Positions 32,644-44,374 of a DNA stretch of 64,000 nucleotides are shown here, one piece after another. Below the pieces are notes generated by a model, which worked only from the letters and a program-made list of their open reading frames with translations, did no database searches and was not told where the DNA came from. The stretch comes from Cytidiella melzeri (Eukaryota; Basidiomycota; Agaricomycetes; Polyporales; Irpicaceae), in the NCBI GenBank assembly GCA_022592445.1, contig JABYQR010000001.1, positions 434,001 through 498,000 on the forward strand. Direction: 5' to 3'. Numbering within the stretch: the first letter of the stretch is position 1; each line of letters starts with the position of its first letter. Both the position numbers and the translations under genes were made by a program.

Positions 32644-35190
32644 CTGATTTGAAGTCTACATCCGCCGGTAGGCAGTGACATAGCTTAGTATACTTTGGAA
32701 GGTTGACTTCGTTTTGTGTTCCTGGAGAATACGTTTCGGTGATGATCATGAAACCAGCTCCCCATGGCCAAACATGTTTTGTACGAGTCTCCTCTCCCGG
32801 AGACGTTCTGGGAATTGATCATGAATGAGTGAGTGACTTTCCGTAAGAGTTTGGTGCGCTCGCGGATCCTCGACAAATGATATGAAACGTTTGGTTTGGT
32901 TTCGCTCCGGAGTAACGGCGGAGTTACTAGGCGCAGAGTCCAGTTGTTCATGTAATATCAGACGCGGCCTCCTTTGCTTGTCACTGTTGGGGCGTTCAGA
33001 GTGCGTCCTGACTAGCTGGCGAGTCTAGAATTTGACATGCATGAAACATTTGCGAACAGAGAAGGGGGACGGGGGGGGGCATGGATCAATACACAGAAAC
33101 GTATCACCCGGATCATGTTTCGTGTATCGAGAGGCAGGCACAACATTGTAACCTCCCAAACAAAAAGGAGGTTGGATTGTGCGGGCTGCCTTATTAGAGG
33201 GCTAAAGCTGATTCATAATGGGGCAGGGAAGCAACGGACAGTACAGTAGTGAGTGACTGCAGCCTGGCAGGAACTTTGTCTCTCTCTGTTTTCGCAATCA
33301 AAGCTTCCTAATCCGGCAACCGCGCACATTGAACCAACCTCGGTTGCATCCCTGAAGCCTGCCTGACGTCTGGGACCGCGAACTAGAGACAAACTGCGAA
33401 ACATCTTGAAATATGATCACGCTCGTTTCAGCGGTGCTGATTCCGCGTGTTGCAAAGACAGACTACTCTCTGGTGATAGGCCAAGATTGTGGCAGTACTC
33501 ACCGTAACACGTCGCTCATTTGCTTCGTTTAACACACCCGCGAATGCGGTGCACGTACACGAGTCAGTTGTTCGTAATACTTGCAATGTTCCTCCTGCGA
33601 CTCACTTGACTTCCCCCTGATGTAGCCGCGCTCACAAGCTTCCAGTATCTCACCCTTTTTCGTTCCCTCCATCTGCATACCCTAGGTTGCTTCAACCCAA
33701 CCAAACTCAGGCCTTTCGAATGACCGACGAGCCAGGCCAATTCCACGTTCGGCATGGCGTTGCAGCCGCCAACGAGCAAAGTGCAGTGTGAAGACGACAC
33801 GGAAGCTCTTCATTGGCTTCAGCCGGATCCGTCGTACTACAAACTCGATCAGGTGTCGTACAAGGCTCTTCAAGTCGACAGCACGGAAGCGAGGATGTCG
33901 AACACTTCATCGGCGACTGCAGGGCACGATCAGTGGACAGTACCGCTGTATGGGTGGCAGGCTGTCATTGGCAATACCCATTTGTCGAACACGGTGAGCG
34001 TCATTGCCGTCTTGGATCCCTTGTTTCTCAGCATCTATCTTCCCCCAGACGAGGCAAAAGTCATACGTGAGATAGCATTGCTCTATCATCACAGCACACG
34101 ACTCCCAGCTTAATTCACGTTCTACATAGATTCTGCCATCAACGGGTTGGAACTTTTGGCGACTTTCTCCACTTTGGAAGCTCGATTTTTTTGGTGCAGT
34201 CTACCTGTTGAGTTCCTGGCATATCGACAGCGTCATTTTTTGACGCGAGTGATTCTCCCAACAGGATCTTCGACGTCCCCAAGAATGGTACACCGGCCCT
34301 TGGCTTTTTCTCCGCGCACCACATCACCCAGCAGCTCTACTAGTAATTCCAGCGTCGGCCTCGTCATTGGCGGAGTAGCTCTCGTCCCGATCGTCGTGCT
34401 CGCAACATTCTGGTCCGTCTCTGGACCTCATCAGCACCTTGTCGGCGGCCTCGATAAGACAAAGTAAAACTTTCGCGGTGTCATCTATGCTGGGCATCGA
34501 CTCCTCCACGCTCGATGCACCTAGGAGTACGTGTGCGGCACCTTCCTCTGGCGACAGGATTATGCCCGCCACCCACTTGCCACCGTTGGCAACGACGGTG
34601 AGTCGTTTGTAGACTCAGGCTGCACATGCGTTCACTTACGGGCGACAGTTGTTGGGCGACTGTAAACCTGCCGGCCACAACGAATGAAGTTCCGTGTGAT
34701 CATCGGTCCGACTGCGGGGGTTGGCCGCTCAGGTGTATGGCCAAAGTTCTATTCATATAACATGGACGAGAAATATCGTTGGGTATATTTATTGAAGATG
34801 TTTGTGATAATCAGGCGCGTGGTCTCTGCTCTTGACTAGACAGATTATATCATATCATAATACACACGACTGCATAACATATATTATATAGCAATACTGT
34901 GTTGAGTATACAGTAGTTGTAGAATAGCTACCATCTTGTACGGTCTTTGCACAATGAATCATTCGTGCAAAATGATTGGTAGCATCACCACATCCCAGAA
35001 GCCTCAATTGAAGCCCTTTTGTGGCGACAAACGTCAAAGACGGGCAGGCGTGCACGCGTTTCCTGTGGCCTCAGAAGTTGTGACTATGGCCCACTTGGCC
35101 CACAGGGCCACAATCATCATAGCCTGGGCGTTGCCCTTTGTCGTGCGCGTGTTCAGTCTCGTGGCTAAACTGACCCGCCGCGACGAGAGG

Positions 35191-35198
35191 TATATAAA
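35191..35198 (+). promoter_or_regulatory. TATA box
   Basis: TATATAAA, about 110 bp upstream of the ATG at 35303; spacing is suitable for a fungal core promoter. Confidence 0.55.
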
Positions 35199-35302
35199 CC
35201 TGCTACGACTTCTTAGAGGGTACGCCAGTAATTGTTCATAGTTACATTGTTCTCGAGCACTATTGGTCATTATACACCTCACGACCCTCACGACGTCGCA
35301 GC

Positions 35303-35936
35303 ATGCCATATGCATCGAGAGTACTATATGCATCGAGAGTAAGCAATCATATCGTTGTAATGTTTTGCTGGAAGAGTAAAGGACCTTTATTTGCAGAAAT
35401 CGAGACACAATAACGAATCGGCGAGGAGCGAGAGCCCTGATGGATCGAACTCGAGCTCATCGAGCTCATCAGATACGCCTCTCAATGCGAGTATCGCAGC
35501 GTCGAACAGCGCGCACGGGAGCGTCGAAGTCGCAGTAGCGGTGGACGACCTTGATGAATCTCTAACGTATTTCTTCTCCGTGAGTGGCACGAGCTAACGT
35601 CACGTCTTTTCGCCCGTGTTGATGGCTTGGCTTGGAAGGATGGTGAATCAGTCTGGGTCAAGGTAGACGAAGAGTGGGTGCCTGGAGTCGTTTCAGGGAA
35701 GAGGACGCAGTCGATCCATGCTCGCGGCGTGAGTGTTACAATTATATTGACTTTTCTCCAGCGACAAATCACTCACAGTCAGGTGGCAGTCCGACGGATT
35801 ATCGTTCCCTGTCATGTACGGTCAGCGCAAGCGACGGTACTTTGCGCCTTTGAACGGGGACATCAAACCCGATATCCCCGCGGTCCGTAGGCTCTTGGAG
35901 GAATGTGGGTGGCTCGATGATGCCGGTGCACACTGA
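35303..35936 (+). CDS. Small protein of a basidiomycete-expanded family (YFAPLNGDIKPD motif)
   Basis: Four exons fit: 35303-35338, 35396-35580, a third from about 35640 to 35735, and the last from 35785 (acceptor TCACAG) to the stop at 35934-35936. Exon 1 is two near-copies of an 18-nt unit, giving MPYASRVLYASR. Exon 2 is Ser/Asn-rich then acidic. The third exon has ESVWVKVDEEWVPGVVSGK, a small SH3/Tudor-like beta pattern. The last has RKRRYFAPLNGDIKPDIPAV and LLEECGWL. In my recollection this C-terminal module recurs in many polypore gene models of unknown function. Splice choices for exon 3 are less sure (a GTGTTA donor is needed for frame). Confidence 0.55.
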
Positions 35937-35989
35937 GCAAATAGATCAGAGAACATTATATTCCACGGATACAGACGATGACAAACCAG

Positions 35990-36424
35990 CTAAAGCGTCC
36001 TGGACATATTGAAGAGTCAATGAACATGTATATATTAGTAAAGCCATTTCAATGGCCACTTGGTGTCCACCGTCTATTATCGAAAGCAATATGTGAGGCT
36101 GCTGCGACGTGCTTCCAGACGCTGATCAGATGAAGGAGAATGATTTATGTTCCATGAACCCGGTGCGCGGAAAAACAGGCAGTATGTCTCAAGACAGGTA
36201 GATAGATGACCTTTGGCGCATATGTGTATGGAGGAAGGAGGGCCGGTCGACGATGCTTGCGCCAACTCACAGCCTGGGGGAGACAGCAAATTTTTTTGGA
36301 TAAGCGATGAACATGCATGTTTTGGCGGATGAAAGAGACCTGAGGCTGCACTGGCAGATTCGGTGGTGACAATCGGAGAGAAAGATGAGAACCGTTTGAA
36401 CTTGAGCGACAAGGTCACAGTCAC
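35990..36424 (-). pseudogene. Duplicated 3' end of the ADAM gene
   Basis: The segment parallels 39050-39370, the last exons and 3' flank of the ADAM gene. Shared blocks in the same order include GCTGCTGCGA, ATGAACC, GGAGGAAGGAGGGCCG or GGAGGCAGGAGGGCCG, and GACGATG; the flank AAGCGTCCTGGACATAT matches AACCGTCCTGAATATAT. In protein terms the tail motif SSTGPPSSIH mirrors [10 protein letters not shown]. No catalytic part is present. It is a diverged partial duplication in the same orientation, about 3 kb away. Confidence 0.6.
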
Positions 36425-36569
36425 GATGTTACAATAGCGTCACCTATGTGAGTGATCTTGGCCACATCGAATATGTCCGAGTCGAACGTTCACGCGGGAA
36501 CCGTATTCACGCTGCGGCTCCTCAGGCCTCAGGCCTCAGGCTGCACCTTCGACTTGTCTGTTAACCACC

Positions 36570-38880
36570 ATGTCCACCAACATCAAGCTTCAAGTACTTG
36601 CACCCTATTTGCCACAAACTAACCTAATCTCAGTTGAAGTCTCAACAGGACACATTTGATGAAGTGGTCTTTCGCGTTTGCCACAGGTATCCAGGCCTTG
36701 GCTCTGCCAAGACAGTGAAGGATTGTGTGAACCTTTACCAGGTAGGGCCGGCGCACCTTCTCAGACGTATTTACTCTTTAAACAGGACTTTCCAGTGCCC
36801 TCGCGTACCAGTGCCTCGCTCCCCACTGAAGACTGTCCATGAGCGCGCGCGGGGACAACGAAAACGAGCTGCAGTGGATTGACCCAGAGGGTACCGTTTA
36901 CCAGCAATTTCCACGGTCGAGCCGGCATTGTCGACGTGTTCATCTTGAGCAGTAAGTTCTTGCCCTTCTTCCAGTCACGGTTGGAAAGTGTGACCCATTC
37001 TCGACAAAGACTACGACCCAGCATCTACAAGTCATCTCTCATTTAACACGCTCGCTGTTAAAGAGTATGGCCAATTTCAGAAGTACCAAAACACTTTCAT
37101 AGAGCTCTCACAATTTGGTAAGTGCCTGCGAACTGATCTTCGGACGAATAAAATACAGCAGCAGGAGCATGGGGACTGGATCCACCGTTCATACCACCTC
37201 GCTGGAAAAGCCAGCAATGATGCTTGCAACTGTAAGTCTTATCATGGTACTGTACAGCTTCAGTCAACTGGCTCTTTCGATGGCTCGTGTATGTCAGAGA
37301 ACGCAGAATCTCAGCGAAGGGTAGTTCCGGTTGAAAGTCTTCCCAGGCTCGCCAGCTAACACGAAGTGGAACATATGCAACGGTTACGTGATCGTGACTG
37401 GCAGCGATTTTGTGAGGTAGAATATTCTATTCTCAAGGTTGCGCTGGAAAGAAGACACATTTAATGCGCTCTTCTCTTTCGACTTCATCTATGACTTCTG
37501 AGGATGCACACAGCTCATAATGCAAATTTACGTAGGTTACTGCCCGTGTAATTTTTTTGCAACTGAATTTTGCTCTTGCAGGGAGACACTTCCATGGCTA
37601 TTCATGCTGCTCCTCACGAGGGGAGAGGAACATCGGACTTACCAGCCCAAAAGTGATCTTGCACTCTGGAAGTCAGGACTTTCTCGATTACTCGTGGAGG
37701 TGAACTCAGTGCAAGGGACGTCTAACGATTACACCAGGCTCCTGCTAGCTGCTGCCTCTGTCGTTCGCTTCGCGAACAGTGTGAGCGAGCTCAGGCAGGA
37801 GAAGAACTTTTTTCTTGTTTGCGTGTACGTCGCGGTAAATGGCATGACTTTCCGCCTCATGCTCTTTGAGCAAGGAAACAATGGTGTATGTTTCACTCTC
37901 TTGTGTCTGGTCAAAATGCTATGAAACCGAAGATAATAGGTCTATCACACCCAGAAAAACCTCTACCATAAGCGACCCTCGACAACGCATCGTCTTCGCT
38001 CGCGACTTGTACAACATGGCACACATCTTGGACGACGATCCTGCGAATCAGACCACGGAGCAGGAGGTCAAGGAATTTTTCCAGGAAGCCAAGATCGCAA
38101 AGGATCACTACAAGTTCGATTCCGCCTATACCGAGCCATCTAAGGGCAACAAGAGGTCCAGAACTGACAAAGATGGCTAAGAGGATGACAACGGACAAGA
38201 TATCAATGAAGACGAAGGCGCGCAACTCAGGCAGATCGGCTATGTGTTGGAACCGCAGGCCACCACTGACGAGAGCGACGACGCTATCGGTGCAGTGTTG
38301 GGGGTGAGACGGCGTTGATGATGATGATGGTAGCTCATGCATGAGCTAACATGCAATTGAGACTGAGTCTGCACAGGTCATCCATCCTCAACCTGAAGAC
38401 CCCGAGCATCCGGTCGCGAAGAAGCGCAGAACTCTGTAAACCCCGGACGTTACTCTTACTCCTGAACTGCCGCAGTGTAGTTTTGCATTTGACCTATGGA
38501 CGACAACAGCAACTTTGGTGACTGGTGTGTGTGATCATGATGAAGCAAAGCCTGTAGCCTCTTCAGTCTCTCCGTCGTATTTCGGCGAAACGCTGATGTC
38601 CTGTATTCTACCAATGAGCCAATGTATACTTCTTCTTGCTATAGCCTCATGGAAACTGGTGAAGTGTATCGTTACCTTCAGACTTTGAACCTGCAAGCCC
38701 TATGTAAACGTCTACAACGTAGTGCGGCTCAGGGTGAAGCAGGTGGGTCGGTTCGTGCAGCTTTGAAGCACGGCGACAACGACACGCTCGTGTTTAAGCA
38801 GGCGAGAACCCCCTCGTGGTTCGTACTACCTCGTGTGTATCAATGCCTGATTATACTGCAATAGCGTATGCAATGGCCCT
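36570..38880 (+). pseudogene. Decayed gene: Crinkler-like header plus unknown body
   Basis: It begins MSTNIKLQVLAPYLPQTN, then a frame break at the ST-DTFDEVVF junction, then FRVCHRYPGL and DCVNLYQ. This header resembles the fragment at 17263. Downstream pieces lie in different frames: SGLSRLLVEVNS with KNFFLVCVYVAVNG near 37680-37890, QRIVFARDLYNMAHILDDD near 37985, and SFAFDLWTTTATLVTGVCDH near 38480. Several stops and frame changes cannot be removed by GT-AG introns. The LLVEVNS...VRFAN...NFFLV order is, as far as I recall, found in multi-copy basidiomycete proteins; the header would fit a Crinkler-type effector architecture. That assignment is inference. It sits between the two ADAM 3' ends. 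Confidence 0.5.
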
Positions 38881-39131
38881 CAAGACTCAGGGTTAGTCAA
38901 GTTCGACTGATTCAAATATGACCACGGAGCAGAACCACCCATGCTGTTCAAAACCGCCGTCCGTCTGCTTGTGGACGACTCGATGCCGACACAGACTCAA
39001 AGGGCACTGTTTACCCTCGCAGGTAGTTGCGTACAACGAGAAATCAGCGAAACCGTCCTGAATATATAAGAGTTAATGAATGCTGTATATATACACTTAT
39101 CACACTCCATTTGATTGTCACTTGATGGTCA

Positions 39132-42100
39132 CTATGACCTGTAGGGCTGCTGCGAGGTACTTCCCGAGCTCCTCGTTGGGCGGTGATTGGAGGAAGGAGG
39201 GAAGTTTCCGTTCCATCCGTTCCCTGAACCGTCTGATCTTATTCTGCCATGAACCGGCACGCTGGGAAAACGGGTTCAGTATACAATCGGACGGGCAAAC
39301 AACACACGTACTTTGGCCCGTACATGGAGGCAGGAGGGCCGTTCGACGATGTTTGCACGACATAGGGATTCGGGGGTATGCTAGACCAGCTCGACAACCG
39401 TTGGCGACCCACGTTATTCTTGCCTTTCCTTCCCGAGCTCGAGCAACACCGCTTGAGTACTACGCATGACATCAGCTTTCGCAGTGTCAACATGATCAAA
39501 CGAGGGAGCTTACTGGTGAAGAGAAAGTAAATTAGGATGAGCACGAGGAAGACGGCTGCGATGGTAACAGGGATGGATATCTGCAGGTTCTGCGTGTACC
39601 AAGCCTAATTGCAATTATCAGCTTCGTACAGGAAAGACACTAGCAGAGCTTCCCACCTTGACGGTATCCAAAAGACTTCCCGGCTGGCAGTTGCCTTTGC
39701 TACACATCCCGCCGTATCCTAATGAACACGCGTGTGAGAATCCAAGTATCAAAACTAGCGGTAGGGAGCATACCACAAGGGGAACCATCAACAAGAGGTG
39801 ACTGCAGAACGACGCATTGATTAGACGAGCTCGGATCTTGGCACGACACTTGACAGCTCATGTCGTTTTTGCTAGGGCAGGCTTTCGAAAGGTTCATCGA
39901 TGCACCGACAGTTTGACATTGCTCTGGGGGGAACAAGTCAGTCCCGAAAGCATTGAAAGCGCAAGATTGGGCTAATGGGCTCACGATTCAATGAAGTACA
40001 AACCCCGCTCGCGCAAGCAAGACCATTTGAACCGCAGCTCTGGCCTACAAGTACAAAGTCAGTTCCTACAACCACAGTATCACAAAGAGCGCTGCGTACC
40101 GTTAGGAGAGGTGATATCCGCAGGACAAGTTGAGGAGTTGCCTGTGCACATCTCGGGCTGATCACAGCTCGCGTCTTTTGCCGGCCGGCAGACCTGTGTA
40201 GAGGGTGAGAAGGTGCACTGCTGCGTACAGCACGGGCTGCTCTCAGGGTCACAGACAGCTCCCGCCTTCAGTTTGCAAGTCGTAGCATCGCAGCATGACG
40301 AGGTGACACCCTTGCCCGGGTCGCACTCCTCCCCCGCCTCGACGATACCGTTCCCGCACATTTGCAGGGAAATCGTGTTTGTCGCACTCGCAGCATCAAT
40401 GAGGCACGTTGTGTTCGTTCCGCTAGCAGCGTTGGCTTGCATAAGAGAACCTAAGTGATGACGTGAGCGGTGCTCTGCTACGGCTGGGATTTATTTGGTT
40501 ACTCACAGATGTTACCAAGTGTACAAGCCGAGAACTTTTGTTCGCTGGACTCTGCAACGGGGCTCATGATAAATTGTGAGTTCGCGTTGCAGGTATCCGC
40601 AGAAAGAGGACAACACGTGGCTCCTCCGGAATCGCAGCCGTCTGTACACTATCATGGTATTATAGCAAGTTAGCATGAGACTAGCGGGAGACAGCGCTAT
40701 TTCCTCACGTCATGCTAGACATGACTCGTTAGCGAATGTGCTATCATCAAGACTGAGATTCAAAACTCACAATAGCGCCAAAGTTGTGCCCAATCTCGTG
40801 AGCGACCACCTGCCACTCGATCCGTCCAGATGTCGAGACAGCCGTACCAGAAACCACATTGGGCGAGGACCCAGACGAGCTTTGCTGACACCTGTGCTCG
40901 AAGTGTCAGACAACACTGAAACGAACCAAGTCCTGTCTGGAACACTGGGCTTACAATGTTCCCAGCCAAGCAATTCCGACTTCAGTACCCGTTGGACACC
41001 CACTCATCAAATGCCAGAGACCAGCACCGTCATCTCCTTTCTGTCCCCGCCATTGAGAAAAAAGGGACAAGCGATCGTTCAGTGTCACGTTATTCTGGCA
41101 AGCAATGTTCCATGGCGCCGTAGGATCTGGCGTACTCGGGCACCTTAAAAACACTATGAGGATGCGGAAGCTGATATGTAGGGTAGAACGTACTCGGGAT
41201 CATGAACCTGCAGCTCTACAATACCCAACGAAACGTTGAACGTCGATTTGTACAATGCGCTCGCTGTGTTGAAGTTGGTAATAATTTGTTGACTGGCATT
41301 CTGCGCCGAACCGTAGGAGCTAGTGTAAACGCAGTCTGCCGCTACGCCCATGTAGACAACTTTCTGGGTCGTGGGGCAGCCAGTTGACTGACCAATATTA
41401 TCTTGAAAGCTGTGAGTAAAAGTCAGTCAGAACGTGAAAAACCCTGGGAAGAACGGATAAGCGTACTTGGAGCCTGAGCCTCCACCCATCACATCGTCCC
41501 GCTTTGCCAGACTCTCGTTCGACCGGGCAAATGGTGGTGCAAGAAGACCCAGGGGATCGTACCAAGGGCTCATAGGAGGCGGTTTTCTCAGGACAGGGTT
41601 CAAACGTGGGTCTGTGTTGAACTCGAGGTTATCATGCGCACAGGTTTTTGCGGCAGGGCTAGCCACAACGCCGCTGTTGAATCCCTGAAGAGCAGTATGG
41701 TATTCATGAGTCGTCATGATATCCGAGTCGCGGAATATCACAAGGATAGAGTCGGGATCATCTTCAACCATGGTATGCGGGTCCATCGCATGCTTGTTCC
41801 GGAAATAATTATCCTTCGTCATGACATGATGCACGATACCGTTAGCGGAGAATGCGCCCTCGAAGCTCGGCGGTGTGCCTCTGTTCACGTCGCCTTGGTG
41901 GTGTACAACGATACGCGCCCAGCCCAGCTCTGCTTTCCCTGAAGGTCGAGGGTACACGCCGGCTGCGTCCTCACGCATACGGTCCATTGTGAACTCTGCT
42001 GGTATCACCTCTCCCCAATACGCCTTTACAGACCCTGGTACCAGTGGTTCGCTATGGCTCAATATAGTTTGGCCATCAGGCCCATTTTTGTAGTGGTTTA

Positions 42101-42734
42101 TACGGGCGGCGGGATGTATTAGGTGTTCGTTGGGCCGTAGATGAAGGTGAAAGGTGTCGCCAAAAGCTGAGAGTTTAAGACGAAAGGTATCCGTGTGTTC
42201 GAGGATGGGTGAATTGACAGCATGGGAACGCTTGCCGAACGAACCGGAGGCGGAGGGCCGTCGAGGGAGAATCTCGAGCGCGTGTACCGATGGGTGCGCA
42301 ATCCGCTTCAACGGCCGTGGTGGTGCACTCGAAGCTGTGGAGAAACTGATCAGTCCAATATCTTGTGCGAGATACACCTGCATGCAAGTCCATTTCCTGA
42401 AGGGTTCAAGGTGTGCGGGCGCATGCATGGCGCAAGTCGGCAAGCTTGTGGAAGAGACGGAGCTCTCCACGCACTGTTGACGAGGTCCCGCGGGTGAACT
42501 TCGAGCACGACGATCTAAGTAACTCGCTGTGACATCCGAGCCAAAGCAACCTTGCCTCTCCGCATAGATTCACCTTCATCTTCACACCTTGATACCACCG
42601 TACGCTGACTGCGCATACCATTTCATAGATGGCTAAATATCGCCCAAAGGAAGACCCAAGTGCTCACCATTGACAAAATTAAGCCCTATAATCAGACATA
42701 GGAGGAATAGCAACGTCCTCTCCAGAACAGACAT
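39132..42734 (-). CDS. ADAM family zinc metalloprotease (M12B), membrane-anchored
   Basis: Fourteen exons, 866 aa: 42734-42668, 42334-41467, 41409-41194, 41143-40955, 40891-40771, 40714-40709, 40648-40507, 40450-40100, 40044-39985, 39923-39774, 39718-39657, 39604-39514, 39459-39312, 39261-39132. A signal peptide ([20 protein letters not shown]) precedes a propeptide of about 290 residues. The catalytic domain carries [10 protein letters not shown], completed as the M12B motif HExxHxxGxxHD by a six-base exon coding His-Asp. Then come a disintegrin domain ([17 protein letters not shown]) and a Cys-rich region. The transmembrane segment [20 protein letters not shown] follows, then a basic Pro/Ser-rich cytosolic tail. 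Such fungal ADAMs are probable ectodomain sheddases. The 333-nt first intron is long for this genome. The tail exons are duplicated at 36 kb. Confidence 0.95.
40709..40714 (-). other. 6-nt microexon of the ADAM gene
   Basis: CATGAC on the minus strand, between acceptor GTCTAG and donor GTGAGG. It codes His-Asp, giving [12 protein letters not shown] followed by Cys, the canonical adamalysin zinc motif. Skipping it keeps the frame but removes the third zinc ligand. Confidence 0.9.
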
Positions 42735-43273
42735 GGATAAGAGCGAGAGTGAGAGTGAGAGAGAGAAAAATGCCCAGAAAGCCCGACGGCGATTTGCTGG
42801 TGGCAGTCAGGCGTCCCAGTAGGCCGAGGGCGTAAGTTGCTGTGCGAAAGTGTTGCGAGAGCTAGTAGCGCTGCCAAGTGAACGCACAAAACTTTGTCGA
42901 AAGGGGGCCGACCCGCGGTGATGAAGTCAAGAGGCAGAAAGTAGAATGAAAGCAGGAGTGAAAGGGGGAGGGTTGGCTGCTAAAGTCAGTTGCTCGTTGG
43001 TGTCCGAGACATTCGCTCCGACATGGCAAGTCGTTGCCGTCGTCGAGGGAGCCAGCGGCTGTGTAGTAACTCGACAATAGACGCTTGCCTGCTCTGATCT
43101 TTGATGGCCACAACTCGCATACTACTAAAAATTAGATCGACAGCAAGTGCTTCCTATAGGACGTAGCTATGTTATTGATAAATAAGCCCAGCTCTCATCC
43201 GGTTCAAAGTCCACCGTGGTATATTCAAGACACGCGGTACTTGTCATACACGATATGCCAATGTTGAAATCCT
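42735..43273. other. Intergenic upstream of the ADAM gene
   Basis: Promoter of the ADAM gene and 3' flank of the membrane-protein gene. An AG/CT-rich run near 42741-42766 is the only simple repeat. No gene is supported. Confidence 0.5.
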
Positions 43274-44114
43274 TCAGCCCTTCTTATCACCTGTCTTGAC
43301 TGTTGTCTTTGACCGACCATAGTAGTAACTCGTCCTACCAATGCCGAGGAACCAGGCAGTCCTACAGCGACATAGCGTCAGTATAGCACGCCGTCTGCCT
43401 TCGCAAGCCGCACATAGACAACATACCTAGAAACAAGGAGGAATACAACAAACGTGATGTTACCGTGAGTAGTGGCATTCCAGCTGCCTACTGCATATCG
43501 AAGATCCTCTGGCAAGCCAACCATGGTGGCGATGATACTGTAGCAGATGATTCAGCATTCAATCGCAGAGTTTCGACATTAGGACTTACTGCGTAAGCTA
43601 CCCAAGGAACACGTCAATTCGGATAACCCAATTCGAGCCAACAAAGGTACTTACATCCGCGACAGCCATGGCCAACAAACTCGCTCCAAGGATTCGCTCT
43701 TGTGCAATAGGGTTGCCGGGTAGAGCATCGCGCACGGCACGAAACACCAAGCTCGACAGCATGCCGAGCAAGAGGTAACCTGACAACGCGCAGTCGAAAG
43801 TCAGCCACCAGACACATCCTCAAAATTGGAACGCACAGTTTCCCAGCTGTAAGACGGTCATGTGTGTCCGTGCATCTGGAATGACTGTCGAGCTTGGCGG
43901 CGGGGTATCATCTGGTAGAAGACCATGGTGGAACCATGCTGCGCCTGGCAAAGTCCATATAAACAAGCATGGCAGAGCGGTAATAGCTGTCGGGTCGTAG
44001 ACCTCAGTCTCGAAGACGCCTTGTACGTTGCTGCGCCTTACCGGGCTCAAAGTACAGAAAGAGGAAGCGGTAGAAACCAGTCAATGCTGGAAATGAATCT
44101 GTAGCAATAGCCAT
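43274..44114 (-). CDS. Small multi-pass membrane protein, probably DUF7704 family
   Basis: Six exons, 184 aa: 44114-44042, 43986-43837, 43779-43655, 43597-43590, 43537-43427, 43361-43274. The protein starts MAIATDSFPALTGFYRFLFL and has four hydrophobic segments: around residues 8-40 (with FIWTLPGAAWFH), YLLLGMLSSLVFRAV, ILGASLLAMAVADLTHIIA and FVVFLLVSRTAWFLGIG. The conserved SWNATTHGNITFV precedes the last segment. I place it in the fungal DUF7704 group from the WFH, RDALP and THGN pattern; this naming is moderately sure. Exon 4 is eight bases (CTTACGCA) and is required for frame and for the DLTHI sequence. Function is unknown. It shares a 260-bp promoter with the CofD-like gene. Confidence 0.82.
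43590..43597 (-). other. 8-nt microexon of the membrane-protein gene
   Basis: CTTACGCA on the minus strand, between GGGTAG and GTAAGT. Its length is not a multiple of three, so skipping it would shift the frame of the last 66 codons. Confidence 0.82.
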
Positions 44115-44374
44115 CGCTCAACAGGCCAGCACTTCTGTGCCGTGTTCCGTGTCAGTCGAATCCAACCACAGATGTAGCGACACAGAACACGTACTTCCAG
44201 CTCACAGCTCTGTAGAGGTGGTACGTGCGAGACGTGTCTTTCTCTCTCCCAGGCGGCTCGGCTGTGAATTAGCAATGGGCGCCTGGTGTTAACTATTAGA
44301 ATATCCGTGGTTTTCCCGCCAACGACTCTTTGCTGCAACTTCAGCCTATTAGTCTCTCTCTTGACTGTCACTAA

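Larger units (their letters stand above)
32433..35302. other. Long stretch without a confident gene
   Basis: Apart from the secreted-protein promoter and the TATA box at 35191, nothing is firm. The best candidate is around 33754-34467 (+). One frame starts MALQPPTSKVQCEDD; a later one is Ser-rich and then hydrophobic (VGLVIGGVALVPIVVLATFW), resembling a single-pass membrane segment. I could not join them with a consistent intron set, so I do not call a gene. Confidence 0.4.

Noticed and set aside
33754..34467. Possible plus-strand gene with a Ser-rich stretch and one membrane segment
   Set aside because: The two open frames cannot be joined by convincing introns, there is no signal peptide and no family motif.
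35280..35345. Short direct repeats as a CRISPR-like or integron array
   Set aside because: Only two units, no spacers, eukaryotic context; it is a simple tandem duplication in an exon.
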